Shown piece by piece: positions 22,706 through 34,525 of a DNA stretch of 64,000 nt (position 1 is its first letter; every line of letters starts with the position of its first letter). Made by a program: the position numbers and the translations under genes. Under the pieces are notes generated by a model that had not been told where the DNA came from, ran no database searches, and saw only the letters and a program-made list of their open reading frames with translations. Origin of the DNA: Panicum virgatum (Eukaryota; Streptophyta; Magnoliopsida; Poales; Poaceae); the NCBI RefSeq assembly GCF_016808335.1, contig NC_053137.1:9288506-9352505 (forward strand), written 5' to 3'.

Positions 22706-23574
22706 AAAAGCCTTTGCCTATGAAGAAGAGCATAGGAAAGTAGAAGAATTGACAGAGGAAGGGGATGTCATGTGGGGCCTGGATGTCATTGAGCAGAGAG
22801 AGAGGATCATAGTAGGGGTGTTTTGGTCTATACAATAATACGGATGCCAACATATGAATCCGAGAGCGTCAGAAACGTAGAAAATGATATATTTTTAGGG
22901 TTCGAACGAATTGTAGCACATTCGGAATACGCAAATTGTAATGGTATAACTTAGAAATTGCAAATTTGTAATGGTATGGATCTAATTAACCTTTTTTAAT
23001 ATTCGTTGCAATGTGGAGCCTTATATATCGCAGGAATTTAACCAAACAATTTCATTACAATGTACTTGCTCTATTTGAAATTGCAACTCACTTTAGTTTT
23101 TTTCTTAAGTCAAAGTTCTTCAAATTTGATCAAGCTAATAGGAAAAATGCATTAAAATCTACAAAGTCAGAGTAGTTTCGAATCCTCCATGAACTACATC
23201 TTGATAGTAAACTTATTTGATGTTGTATGTACTACCATAGTTAAACCTGATCGAATTTAGACATACCTAACTTAACTTAAATTTAGAAAAAAAGTAAAGT
23301 GAGCTATAACGTCGACACTAGGGATGTAATGTAACTTTTTAGTATTCGGATACAGATCGGTTACGGATATTGAATATCCGGAGTCGCATATGGACGGTTA
23401 AAAATCCTTTTAAACCAGATCGAATTCGAATACAGTAAAAAAATATTGATACCATTTACATCTCCCTAGTCGACACGGACACTTGCAGACTTTGATTTTC
23501 CTTTCATTCTCCCCGAAATAGATTCAATTATTTGAGAATCGTAGCAACACAGTTACCTCAGCTAGTCAACTATT

Positions 23575-23775
23575 CTCTTCATCCATAAAAAAAAGTTCTC
23601 GCTTTTCGATAAATCAAACAATTTTAAACTTTGGCTAAAGTTATATAAAAAATAATAACATTCTTTATAATAAAATACATATCATTAGATTAGTTATAAA
23701 ATATATTTTTATAGTACATTTATTTGGGAGATATAAATGTTAATAATATCCAATATAAATTTGATCAACTTAAAC
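23575..23775. mobile_element. Degenerate Stowaway-like MITE
   Basis: The left side CTTCATCCATAAAAAAAAGTTCTC resembles the Stowaway terminus, and the interior has the usual AT-rich TTTATAATAAAATACATA text. The right end is not clear. Confidence 0.4.
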
Positions 23776-23934
23776 TAGTTTGATTGGCACGGATCTCGTA
23801 ATTGCACTTTTTTATGGACAGAGCAAATACTACATGCAGATGGCCGTCGAAATTAATGGGCAGCAGCTGGTGCGGCTCGGCGCCCAGTCGCGGTGTCCGC
23901 GGCAGATCATCAATTTTTTTTGCACTAGCTGTCG

Positions 23935-24262
23935 TTGAACAATAGCTTAGCAGATTTAAAAAATTTTTGGTCAAAAATATCACATCAATGTTTGGATACA
24001 TATATAAAATATTAAATATGGATAAAATAAAAAACCAATTGCAAAAGTCGCCTGTAAATTGCGAGACGAATCTTTTAAATCTAATTGTGCCATAATTTGA
24101 TAATGTAGTGCTACAGTAAATATTTGCTAATGATGGATTAATTAAGTTTAATAGATTTGTCTCGTGGTTTACATACAGAATCTATAATTTATTCTGTTAT
24201 TAATCTATATTTAATATTTTAAATATACATTTAGATAGTTTAAAAATTTATTAGTAAAGAAC
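23935..24262. mobile_element. MITE, same family as 17935-18262
   Basis: It shares GCGAGACGAATCTTTT, GTAGTGCTACAGTAAATATTTG and TAATGATGGATTAATTAAG with the copy at 17935. Non-coding. Confidence 0.65.
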
Positions 24263-24407
24263 TAAATACGGCCAGAATCTGTACTCGTTGGCCGACGACT
24301 CGGCTCACGGGGTCTCCCCCTGCTTGGCTGCTAGCCGCTTGGCTGGCCTGCCCTACCCTACTGCTGCGCTCTGCTTCTTGCAGAGTTACCAGCCACGCCG
24401 TCCTCAG

Positions 24408-24670
24408 CCCGTGTTTGGATGAAAAATTCCAAATTCCAAATTTTTTCTCGGCACCTGCATGGAGACTTAAATCTAGATGAAATAAAAAACGCATTGCGAC
24501 TGCTGTCTGTAAATGGCGAGACGAATCTAATGAATCTAATTAGGCTGTAATTAGATGCTAAATTGCTACAGTAATACTACAATAAACAACCTCTAATAAC
24601 GGATTAATTAGACTCATTAGATATGTACGCCGCGTTGTGCGCAATATATTTTTGCTCTAAGATAATGATT
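24408..24670. mobile_element. MITE, related family
   Basis: It starts near CCCGTGTTTGGATG and carries GGCGAGACGAATCTAATG, GCTACAGTAATACTACAAT and GGATTAATTAGACTCATTAG. This is a common grass MITE layout. Non-coding. Confidence 0.6.
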
Positions 24671-24689
24671 AAGGTTAGTTGCTTCTGTA

Positions 24690-24945
24690 GAGTTTTTGAA
24701 ATAATTTTTTTTCACATTTAAAGTACTAAACATAGACTAATTATAAAACTAATTACAAAACTCGTCATTAAGACTAACTACTATAGCAATTTAGTGTCTA
24801 ATTATAATCTAATTAGGTTTATTAGATTCGTCTAGTAATTTACAGGCAAACAATGCAATTAATTTTTTATTTTATTTAAATTTAATACTTCACGGTACAT
24901 TTGATATGATGTTTTTAGAATTTTAAATTTTACATGTAAACATAG
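24690..24945. mobile_element. MITE, same family as 7555-7735
   Basis: It shares TTTTTTTTCACATTTAAAGTA and TTTAATACTTCA with the copy inside NLR-A but is longer, so the NLR-A copy is internally deleted. Confidence 0.55.
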
Positions 24946-25439
24946 GTATTGCCGCCGCACCCTGCATTATGAAAGTCACCGGAGGCTAGTGAGCACCGGC
25001 AATCCATTCCATGGTGGGTTCCAGCTTGGGAATCAGAGTATAGACTACAGAGCACATGGGTGCCCACTAGAGTTGCCAAGTAAAAGCGGTGCGTATACTT
25101 TTTCACGCGCTGCTGTCTGCGTCGCTTTCTGTCGTCGTGGTCTTCAGGACGATTCCCTAGACTCCGTAGTGCGCAAAAGCTTTTGCTCCAACGATTGGTT
25201 TGGTCGTTTGTGCGACCACGGAGACTCTAACCCGGTCTCCAGCAAGCCTCCTCATTCCTATTCTTATTTCAAACTTCACTCTATAAACAGCATTGCTACA
25301 GTGCAAAACAGTACGCAAATAGTATATACACAACCCTAACAACCGCACGGTACCGAGTCTACCATCCAAATACGCCTTGCGCCTCTGGTTTGGCCCTACC
25401 ACCCGCTGCATCATCTCCCCCACCCGCACCAAACCCGAC

Positions 25440-25612
25440 CCTGACGGGTCTGTTTGAATCTACGGCTGTTCGGCTGGCTGGTGGCTGGGCTGGTGGCTGA
25501 TTTATTGTGAGAAAAAAATACTATTGGTTGGCTGGCAGGTGGCTGAACTGATCTGGTGTGAGAGGAAAAACACTATTGCTGGCTGGAGCTGCCAGCCGAA
25601 CAAGGCCCTAGC
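25440..25612. mobile_element. Short GGCTGG-rich MITE
   Basis: The ends GGGTCTGTTTG and AACAAGGCCC are near-complementary. The interior repeats GGTGGCTG and TTGTGAGAAAAAAATACTA. A relative lies at 60705-60862. Confidence 0.55.
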
Positions 25613-25619
25613 TTCTCAT

Positions 25620-26482
25620 TTTTTATTTTTTTAGGGTGCTTCCCCATCCCAGACGCCCCCACCCCTTCCGTTCCGAATCCAGATCCAGATCGAGGCCGCC
25701 GGCCCCTTCCTCCCTGTCTGCCGGGCGCCGCTCCTCCCTCTCCGCGCCGCCGCCTCCTCCCCGGTCGTCTCCTTCCCTCCACTGGTCGCCTCCTTCTCGC
25801 ACCACGCAATCACCGATTCGCTATTCTGCTTGTTATATCTCTGTCAGCTTCTCCTTTGCCTTCACTTATTCTCTCCTTCACAGCTCCAAGAACCTCTGGC
25901 CATGGCGACGAAGCTTCTGAAGATATTTTATCCACCTAGCAGAGTCCCTTGAACCAGTTCTTTGTTGCCTTCCACCCTGCAAATACAGGTTTGCGATATC
26001 TAAATTGGCTTTTTTTTTTCTTTTTACCCCTCTTTTCTTTCTGAAAGCTTGACATTGGCTGTCAAGTAATTTATTGAAAGTTTGAAACTAAGATAAATTA
26101 CATCACATCTACGAGTCGTCAAATTTAATTATTCCAACAAAAAACAGATCAAACATCAATTAAGTGCATCTTTCTGTCAAGTAATTTTCAATCACACTGC
26201 ATCTTTCTGTCCCTTGTTCAATTTCAGGTTTCTGCAACAAATATTATTTGAAATATACATCCACAAAGTGCCGCCGGCCATCAAAGCACCGGTTCTGCCT
26301 CCTTTCTGCCCAACTGCCAGCTTGTTAATTGATGTTTCTGCAAGCTGTTCAAAGAACCACTCCTGCAACATGGAAGGCCGATAAAGCTCTTTCGAGTCTG
26401 TCTGGCGTAGTTCGCAAAGGAGTGTGACAGCTCTTTCGAGTCTCGTGACGCATATCAGATCCGCACCTGTTGACCAATTAAG
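25620..26482 (+). promoter_or_regulatory. DUF247 gene 5' leader with probable UTR intron
   Basis: A CT-rich stretch (25670-25890) typical of plant leaders is followed by ACAG|GTTTGC at 25989 and TTTCAG|GTTTC ending at 26227. This would be a 239-bp intron in the leader. The second leader exon would then run to the ATG at 26483. This is inferred from splice motifs only. Confidence 0.4.
25902..25952 (+). CDS. Possible 16-codon upstream ORF
   Basis: The ATG is in a strong context (GGCCATGGCG) and runs to a TGA at 25950-25952, within the likely 5' leader of the DUF247 gene. The peptide starts MATKLLK and is of no known family. If the leader is transcribed as proposed, this uORF could lower translation of the main frame. 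It may equally be chance. Confidence 0.25.
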   Translation: MATKLLKIFYPPSRVP

Positions 26483-29388
26483 ATGGTTAGTTTTTCGTGC
26501 ATGGCAAGTTATTCTAAATTTAATTACATTTGAAATTATTTCATAACTAGTCTATCAACTCGTGCTTTCGAACTATAGTTAGAATTAATATAAAAATAAA
26601 ACTTATAGCTAATAATTATAGAAGAATTTTTACAATGATTGAAAAAAAATGAGAGCCGTCCATCTGATGGAATCGTACGGTGGTCAAGGTAGTAAGTACA
26701 TGAAAGTACCTAGACTAAAGTACTTAGTGGTACAAAAATATGGGACCAAGTACAAAAAAAAATGGGACCGAATACTAATTTAATTTAATTTTTCATAGAT
26801 CAATGGCCAGAAAAAATTCTAAGGGAAAGTACCTAAAAGTACCCTATGATATTTTACAATTATTGTAACAGAGCTCTAATTATAATTATCTATCTTATGT
26901 CCTCTTTCATCTACTAAATGTTCTAACACATATTCTAAAATTCATATTTATCATTATCTAGTTGCAATAGATTTTATTTTGTATCACACCTTCACGTGTT
27001 TGATATATATTTAATTGAACCATTTGTTTATGAATGGGCCTCTCCCATAATACATGAATACATGATGACGCATACCATAGGTAGTATTTTTATATAAACA
27101 ATAAATAATAATTTAGAATTTTATATTGGTGCACTTTAATATTTTATTATAATTATATAATTTAGATTGAGATTTATAGGTTACTTTAACTTTTAATAAT
27201 GATATACTTGAATAATTTATATGCAAATTTAGGCAGTTATTTGCATTATTTTTATAATCGCATAGGTGGATAATTTATACTAAGATTAGGGGTTATTTTA
27301 GATTTTTTATAATGGTAGAAGTAGATAATTTAGACACATGTTTAGAGGGTTACTTTATAATATTTTTATAATAGCAGGGGTGGGTAATTTATTAGGAAAG
27401 ATAACAGATCCAATAACTATTTTTATAATATTGAGGGGTACCGGTTTTTCCAACTGGTACCCGGAAAGTGGTACCAATGGCTAGGGTCATCAGCACCGGG
27501 TAAAAGAACCGGTGTCTAAGGCTCTCTTACCAAAATATTTTTGTCAAAAAGGTCTGGCCGAGATTCAAACTCAGGATCTCTGACTTCACATGCATCTTTT
27601 TTACCATCTCACCTACACATCACTTCTGATGGGAAGAGAGATATTTTCCTTTTAAAGTAATCCATGGCTCATCCATAGGCACCGGTTGGTGGTACCACCC
27701 GGTACTAATGTAAAAATTACCACCCGGTGGCTATGGAGAGCCTTAGGTACCGGTTGGTGTTATCTACCGGTACCTAAGGCTCGTCCATAGGTTCCATCTA
27801 GTATAGGTACCGGTTTATCTTCATGCCGGTACTTTTGGGGTGGATCTTTGGCGTGTTTTCTAGTAGTGGATGTTCTTGTTGAAGGCATGATGAATCACCT
27901 TTTTCTAAGTCAACGCTTAATTTTCGTTTAGCTAATAAATACTTCTAAACCTTATACGTCCAGGTAGACCACGCTCGTGAGGAAACGTGGATTGTCAACA
28001 TAAGAAATCGACTAGATGAACAGTTCGCCGATCTAACTAAACTAAAGCCCGCATTAGCGGCTCTAGACACCAGCAAGGACAAGCCATCAATATACTGGAC
28101 TGGTAGCCATCCCGAAAGGTTTCCTGTCGGTATCCTCCTCCTCAAGAGCTCGGGCAATGTGGCTGAAAAGGACCACATGTGGGAATATGTTGCGTTTATG
28201 ACCAGATGGCTCGGTCTCGACGTGACTTTGTTCCTTAGATACATGAAGGAGAGGGAAGATCTAGTCAAGAGCTACTATCACTACGGCGGTGAGGATTATC
28301 AGAGGTACTTTGTTTTTAGAGAAAGCAATGCTCTCCAGGAGTCATTGCTGATCGCCGGTTGCTTTTTAGCTACTGCGATTCTCTTGTTGCAGAAGGTCCG
28401 GAATGGTGCCGAAATTCTACGAGGGTCCAGAGGTAACAATAGTGATCCAGCAGATCAAAGGTCCCTGCAATTTTCAATTCTATACCAAAGAATAATGAAA
28501 GATCAGATAAAGACCAAAATCGACATGTTGCGCATCAGAAACCAGATTCCGTGGTTTGTTGTCGAGGCTGTATTTGCACATTCAAGCTTAAGCGAGCTGT
28601 TTGGTGGCACCCGCATGGACAGACTAGCAATGTCGTGTTTTGATGATCTCTACCCTAGAGTGAACAAATCCAAGGTTAAGGGCGGCAACCTCCCATCCGG
28701 CGGCTTCAAACATCTACTGCACATCTTCCATTGGACCCGGACACCCGAAGAAGAAGGCAGGTGGCTGGTGCATACAAAACCCGAACAAGAGCAGCAGCCT
28801 GCAAAACGGTTTGCCGAGTTTTACATTCCTAATGCAATGAACTTGCTTGAATCCGCAACTAGTTTTAAACGGCTCGACAGTAGCTCGATCGATGTGGAAT
28901 ACTCTAACAAGAGAATATCAGCACTGATGCAACTAACACCCCTGCACTTGTTCCCATACAGCAACGAAATTTTCCACCAGCTTCTGAACTTTGAACAGCG
29001 GTACCCGGCGTACGGGCTTCCCGTGACAGCCCATTTTGCATGTATGAAGAGCCTGTTACAGACCAAAGCAGATGTTAAACTACTGCAGAAGAATGGCATC
29101 GTGCAGAACACGATGAAGGGGGAAGAGGATGTTCTGAGCTTTCTACACGACGTAGGGCATTTCTTGGTGGATGAAGTAAGAGCCTGCATACCCGATGACC
29201 TCGACAGCGTATCGGAAAAGGTGATCGAGCATCATGAAAGAGATGTCAGTATAGCGTACTCGGAGTTCAAGAGCCAGTTCTGCCCCAACCGATGGGTGAT
29301 CATATCGGTCCTCGCCGCCATCACTTTGTTCGTGCTGACATTTATTCAGACAGTATACAGTGCACTTGCCTATTACAAAGGTTCTTGA
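26483..29388 (+). CDS. DUF247 (UPF0481) membrane protein, 475 aa
   Basis: The main exon, 27964-29388, encodes the family signature: an N-terminal EETWIVNIRNRL, then the long central domain with WEYVAFMTRWLGLDV, RNQIPWFVVE, and a C-terminal hydrophobic helix (about residues 448-468, WVIISVLAAITLFVLTF). The first codon GTA follows a TACGTCCAG acceptor. A good partner is an ATG at 26483-26485 followed at once by GTTAGT, which would make coding exon 1 only the start codon (join 26483-26485, 27964-29388, phase 0). Grass DUF247 genes include pollen and stigma self-incompatibility determinants, but most are uncharacterised. The usual YRVPxxI and HG motifs near the N-terminus are diverged here (IYWTGSHPERFP). 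The main exon is confident; exon 1 is inference. Confidence 0.82.
27000..27420. repeat. AT-rich imperfect repeats in DUF247 intron
   Basis: Units of about 60 bp with GGTGGATAATTTA or GGTGGGTAATTTA followed by TTTTTATAAT. The same phrase recurs at 59880-59985. It probably represents a degraded dispersed repeat. Confidence 0.45.
27432..27868. mobile_element. CACTA-type element in DUF247 intron
   Basis: Many GGTACCGGTT motifs, and a right end reading TCTAGTAGTG (complement CACTACTAGA). It is related to the complete element at 43491-44036. No matching left terminus is visible. It holds a tRNA-like stretch on the minus strand (about 27547-27625). Confidence 0.6.
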
Positions 29389-29885
29389 TCGTGCTGCTAG
29401 ACACCACCGCGACTGGCCACTACTCTTCGGTTGATTCCGGCAGCACAGCTTGCCTTTTCGGTTACTTTTTATATATTGTTCATCATGAATTGTTTGTGTG
29501 GGATTTTTCTTTAATCTGAATTGTCGTCCTGGTTCGGTTGTAAGCATTCGGAACTCTGATGGCTGAGACCGGATTCATTTCCTTAATCTAAAAAAAGAAT
29601 TGTCATCCCGGTGTTCTCTATCTCTCTCTCTCTCTCTCTTTTACTGTAACTCCCTGTTGTGCTATCTTGCATTTCCAACCACTAAATAAGGATACGTATA
29701 GGCCTTAAATTAAGAAAATTGATTTCTTATAATAGATTTTTAAGATATTATGTAAACTGCTTTAAATTAAGAAAATTGATATGGACCTTAAAATTGAAAA
29801 AATTAAGAAAATGGAACATCTTGGAGTAACTGAAGGACTTGATCTGAACATCCCCTGGCTTCCACCAGACCATCACGACCCTTAC

Positions 29886-29924
<39 letters not shown>

Positions 29925-30153
29925 TGGCTTCATGAACAGAATAGTCGAGGTTGAGCATGACGCAGAAGCGCACTGTGTGCATGGAACAGATCACAATATC
30001 TCGAAAAGATTTGCAACATTTGCTGAGAGATATATATCAACCAGGTGGCTGATAGAGCCTTTGTTGATTTGTGCACCTGGTCTGATTTTTTTGGTGGGTA
30101 AATAGTTTATCAGGAATTCATCTTCACTCATAGTAAATGGTTCAATTACACTA
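29389..30153. other. DUF247 3' flank with microsatellites
   Basis: No gene. A CT run lies at about 29617-29640, and a compound (CT)10(CA)9 microsatellite at 29886-29924. Confidence 0.7.
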
Positions 30154-30622
30154 GGAAAAAGTCCAATTTACCCCATCGAGTATAGCCAAAGTCTAAATAA
30201 TCCCCTAAACTATGTCATTTAGTTCATTTCACCGCATAATAAAATTTATCTTTTTTTATTTATCCATACACAAATTGAATTTTAATTTCAAATTTTGCAG
30301 CGTAGTAGTAGACATCACAATGCATATTAAAAAATTGAAATAATTTTCCATCATAATTATTAAATATCCTAACCTATTAAAATAATGATAAAAAATTATG
30401 ATGTATTTTTTCTAACATGTATTATAGTGTGTACTATCATCTTGTAAAATTTTACTTAAAACTCCACCTATGCACAGAGAAATAAAAAAATATAAATTGT
30501 ATTAGGTGTAATTTGAACCAAAGAGCATCGTTTGGGGGGTAAAATAATGAACCGAACAATAATAGTTTAGAGGGTTATCCGGACTTTGGCTATAGTTGAG
30601 TAGAGTAATTTAGGCTTTTTCC
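30154..30622. mobile_element. Mutator-like MITE, relative of 5029-5567
   Basis: The inverted termini GGAAAAAGTCCAATTTACCCC and the complement of AGTAATTTAGGCTTTTTCC extend with about 50 bp of imperfect pairing (both contain TATAGCCAAAGTC). The interior shares phrases with 5029-5567. No clear 9-bp duplication remains. Confidence 0.7.
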
Positions 30623-30639
30623 ACACAACACTATAGACA

Positions 30640-31354
30640 CCGTCGCCATTAAGAGGGGGAACACTAATTAGTTAATCCCCCTGCCACTTAAAAAGTTGCG
30701 TCGGCAATTGCTTTGAGTCTAGTAGTGAAGAATATATGCCAAATGCGAGGACCTCAATCTTTATGCTGCCATGCCACTTTAATTCATCCAGCACAGACTT
30801 GCCATGTTCATTAGAATGATTATCTAGGTTGAAGATAGTCGTTAAAAGATACACAACTTGACGCTTTCATGCATATCAAAGCGCCGATTCTATTTATCGC
30901 GCGAGTGGCAAGCGACGTGTCACAGAAGGGCGCGGCTGCCGGCGAGCTACGGGAGTGGGGGAGGGAAGAGGGTGGAGCGACTGCCGGTGATCTAGGGGAG
31001 AGGGTGGGGCGGGAGGTGGGCGGAGCGGCCGCACATATGAGGTAGCCGGTGCCAGCGGCCGGGGTGGTGGTCGAGGCGGCGGACCTTAGGGTTTCAGGTT
31101 GCTGGGGTGGGGCGGGTTCCACCGACCCCAGAGGAGGGTTCCGACCGGGCAGGGCAGGAACCTCGGTGGGCGGTGGCCGGCGGCGGGGGCGAGGAGAAGG
31201 AGTCGGCGTTGTGAGCAAGGTTAGCGTCGGTGGCGGTGGAGGGTGGCGGTGGAGGCGCCGCCGGAGCTGAGGGAGGCGGGGGAGCATGGGGCGGGGCGGA
31301 GGATAAGAATGGGGCGCAGCTATGATTGGATGAGTTCCAATCGCAGTTGCGATG
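30640..31354. other. Intergenic, GC-rich block, no gene
   Basis: The 30890-31300 part is very GC-rich with open frames on both strands (minus 30820-31476, plus 31049-31270). Their Pro/Arg-rich or Gly/Arg-rich products show no domain. Confidence 0.4.
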
Positions 31355-31359
31355 AATAG

Positions 31360-32165
31360 ATGCCCTCTATCAAGCCGCCTCGGGAAACCCCTCAAAAGAA
31401 CAAAAAGGCAAGCATTCTGCATATCGCTGACATAGTGTTGAGTCAAGAACAAGATGAATTTTACTGGAATCTCCATCCTTTTGGGCAGTTCTCAGTAAAA
31501 TCTCATTATTTAGCCACGATTCATGCTGATGTCCCCAACTTGAATAAACGTCTATGAAAACTAAAAGCTCTACTAAAAGTCAAGATTTTTCTTTGCTATT
31601 TACGTAGAGGTATGGTGTTGACAAAAGATAATCTAATTAAGCGCGACTGAAAATGTGACAAGAAGTGTTGCAGTGTTGCTTTTGCTCCAGGGACAAGACG
31701 ATTCAACATATTTTTTTGTTGTCATTTTGCACGTGCAGTATGGTCAATCACAAATGCAGCTTCAGGTCTTCTGCAGCCTCATAGTATATCACATATGTTT
31801 GGTAACTGGTTACAGGGTATAAGCAAAGAAATGAAACCGCTAGTCCTGCTAGGGGCGGCTACTACTTGTTGGTCGTTTTGACTTTGCCGGAATGATTTAG
31901 TTTTTGAAAGAAAAATTAACCCTTCTTCTTTGCATGTTATCTTTTCAGTTATCCATTGGCTTCGTTCATGGATTATACTACAAAATTCAGGATTTTTTTT
32001 ACCTGGACACATGGGCGGCGGTCTACCTACTGATTGACAGTCATTAGCATCTCAGTTCATCACTTTTTTGTCGTTTCCATTTTAGGCTGTGTGCATCCTC
32101 GTAATGCAGTGGTCGGGAATGTTCAAGTTTTTTGTATTAATAAAGTTTTCGTTATGAAAAAAAAG
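31360..32165 (+). pseudogene. 5'-truncated LINE with RT zinc-binding region
   Basis: One reading frame runs from 31360 to a stop at 32035-32037 and matches the C-terminal zf-RVT region of plant LINE polyproteins: FSVKSHY, LLKVKIFL, LRRGMVLTKDNL, CCHFARAVWS, LCRNDLVFER. It has three in-frame TGA codons (31555, 31648, 31879) but no frameshift. A 3' UTR with AATAAAG (about 32138) and an A-rich tail (32157-32165) follows, as expected for a LINE insert. The upstream polyprotein is missing. Confidence 0.75.
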
Positions 32166-32229
32166 AAGATACATACTTTGGTTTGCTGGCTACAGCAGAA
32201 TCAGTTCTTACATATCTTCTGCTTAAAGA

Positions 32230-32870
32230 TGATGAGAAGAAGAATAATAAGGTAGTGTCACCGAAGATTGCGTTGCTAGCACGCTCATCAAAGGATGTAT
32301 GCTAAACAGAATGCGCATCTTCTCTTCATCATCCATGGCCTTGGGGGGGGACCAATCGGAGCTTATCAGCGTGAGGAAATGAGGCGGGCTGTCATGGCCG
32401 CGTTGGAGGCGAGGTGCGCGGCGTGCGACCGAGGAGGGAGGGGTTGAGGCATGGAGCCGCAAAGGCGCCACGACCTCGTCGGAGACTCAGAGCTGCCGTC
32501 GGTGGGCCATGGTGCTGCCCCTACCTTCTTCCGTGGCCCACGTTGGCCTGCTACCCACGAGCAGAGCAGGGCCAGGCCACTCACCCACCCGCCACGGCGG
32601 CCCGTCCCGATCGTGGGCCCGGGGCTTCGCCGCACAACTGCAATTGGCCCACGACGGCGCTCCACGTGCCGACTGTTTTTTTAAGAAGGAAAATGTTACC
32701 TGCCGACCGGTCGTGCGAGCGCAACCTCGACGGCCCATCAATCGGCCTGCTCTGTATTTCTGCATGGCCCGCGTCCGGCATCTCCTACGTCACCCCATGC
32801 GCTCTCCTCTACGGCTTTTCTTTTTTCTTTCCCACCTACCTTAAGTCTATCTTGTTCCCTCCTTTTCAAA
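32230..32870. other. Intergenic, no gene
   Basis: GC-rich, with five overlapping open frames on both strands. Codon composition simply follows base content and no domain is visible. Confidence 0.4.
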
Positions 32871-32874
32871 TGAA

Positions 32875-33395
32875 ATTTGTCTATTAAAAATGTTGTATCT
32901 TTCTCATAAAAGCTCTGTTTTGAGTACTGATTGCACCGTTGTATTCTACGTGACAAGACAATCAAAATTAGATCCCACTTGCATATATTTTGAAATATTT
33001 TGTAATAGTAGCAACTTATGTGTAAATTAAACTTCGTGTTTATGGAAGAAGTTGCTATGATATATACATATAAGTTGCTAATATGTGTATAGTATCAACT
33101 TATGTATATGCATCTAAGTTTATATTATATACACACTAGCAACTTATATATGCATACTATAGCAACTTCTTCAATAATATATATGCATATTGTAGCAACT
33201 CTTTCAATAATATAAAACTTATATTTGTATATAAATTGCTACTACTCCAAAACATCTTCAAAATATATGCAAGTGAGATCTAGTTTTGTTCGTCTCATCG
33301 CGTAGAATATAACGGTGCAATTGGTATTCAAAACGGAGATTGTATGAAGAAGATAAAGCATTTTTTTTTGAACAAGTTGTATGTAAAAAAAAAGA
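32875..33395. repeat. Large foldback (inverted-repeat) element
   Basis: Two arms, about 32875-33045 and 33200-33395, are imperfect inverted copies. Landmarks are TTGCACCGTTGTATTCTACG and GATCCCACTTGCATATATTTTG on the left and their complements on the right. The AT-rich centre repeats AGTTGCTA and TAGCAACTT in both orientations. Likely a MITE. It would form a long hairpin if transcribed. Confidence 0.75.
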
Positions 33396-33739
33396 ATCTG
33401 AATGAGTGTCATTTTCTTCCGGTTGTTTGGCGGTGAAAAGAACACCATTTGTCCTCTTGTGACTAAGAAGAAATAGAAAATAGGTGAAAAAATAATAACA
33501 CAGGTAGATGGCTCATGCCAGAGGGGTTGCGATCCCTGGTAATCGCGACGGGTCGCGCGATATCTTGTCAGAATTGTATGTCTCATCATAGAGGCCGGAT
33601 TGGTAATCCTTTATCTAAAAAAATTCCAGTCTACTACTTCTCACGCCGGAGTAGTTTTAAATTGATTATTGATTCTTTTTCCTCGCCCTGTTCTCACGAC
33701 GATGTTGGAGAGCCTGTGAAATTCAGATACCGTTGAGAA

Positions 33740-34080
33740 TGTAAAATTCTTTGGCCTTTTAGTTCGTGCTAGAAAGTTCATGCTAGTCACTTTGACCATT
33801 AGCTAAGAGTATTAAATAAAGTCAATTTGCAAAACCAACTTTAGAACCTCCGCGCTAGGAATCCTAAAGAATCTAACGAGGCTTTTGACCGCGTGATTAG
33901 AGGATGGTTACTGTAGTATCATTATAGCCAATTATTAATTAATTACCATCATTAGATTCATCGCGAAAAGTTACATCCATCCCTAAAAAAGTTTTGCAAA
34001 TAGATTTCATTTAGTACTTTATGCATGCGAGATTTTTTTTTGAATAATATGCACGCTAGGATTCTAGTGCGATCCAAACA
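33740..34080. mobile_element. MITE ending in CAAACAGGGCC
   Basis: The right end GATCCAAACAGGGCC and the interior GATTAGAGGATGGTTACTGTAG with TTAATTAATTACCATCATTAG belong to a widespread grass MITE. The left end is near TTCGTGCTAGAAAG and is approximate. Confidence 0.5.
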
Positions 34081-34289
34081 GGGCCTTTGGAGATGAACGA
34101 ATTGCTGCTTCTTATTACTCTCGTGATGGGAACGAAATCGCTCTCTGAGTCTCTCTGGTTTCAAATTGTTCAGTTTGCGATTTCGACGCCCAGCATAATT
34201 GTCCGACGTCCATCTCTGTCTGGGGTTGCATCCCAGCTTTTTGAGGTGGTTTTCTACAGAAGCTTCTGACCCTGCCTCTCGTTGTCACA

Positions 34290-34525
34290 GCCCACTACTG
34301 CTCTGATGATCGCGCCTCCTTGGGCATCGCTGCCACATACGGACAGGCTAATGGCATCCCGCACGACGCGCTATTTCTGGGCCAAATTCGCAGGTGGACA
34401 GTGAGGTAGTAGGCATCCCAGTGGCTGAACCACGAAGCAAATCCCCGACGAAACCCTAGGGAGCGCTTGGAAGAGGGGAAACAAAAAATAACTTGTGCCC
34501 CGGTGAGCCGACGACGAATTGCTTG
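34290..34525. repeat. Duplicated block, left half (copy B)
   Basis: It matches 5840-6070. The match ends at GAATTGCTTGTG, where copy A continues into the sequence found here only at 38926. Confidence 0.85.

Larger units (their letters stand above)
23000..25430. repeat. Duplicated segment, family member 1
   Basis: It shares blocks with 54080-54657, 58552-58715 and 60890-61262: the ATGTGGAGCCTTATATAT start, the GACTCGGCTCACGGGGTCTCC string (24299 here, 54583 and 60957 elsewhere), and GGTTTGGCCCTACCAC. It has been enlarged by several MITEs. No coding sequence is recognised. Confidence 0.75.

Noticed and set aside
28159..28161. DUF247 start at 28159
   Set aside because: The codon is GTG and the DUF247-like frame extends upstream to the acceptor at 27963, with the family's EETWIV motif.
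32414..32887. 157-codon plus frame
   Set aside because: Overlaps several frames on both strands in GC-rich DNA. No recognisable product.
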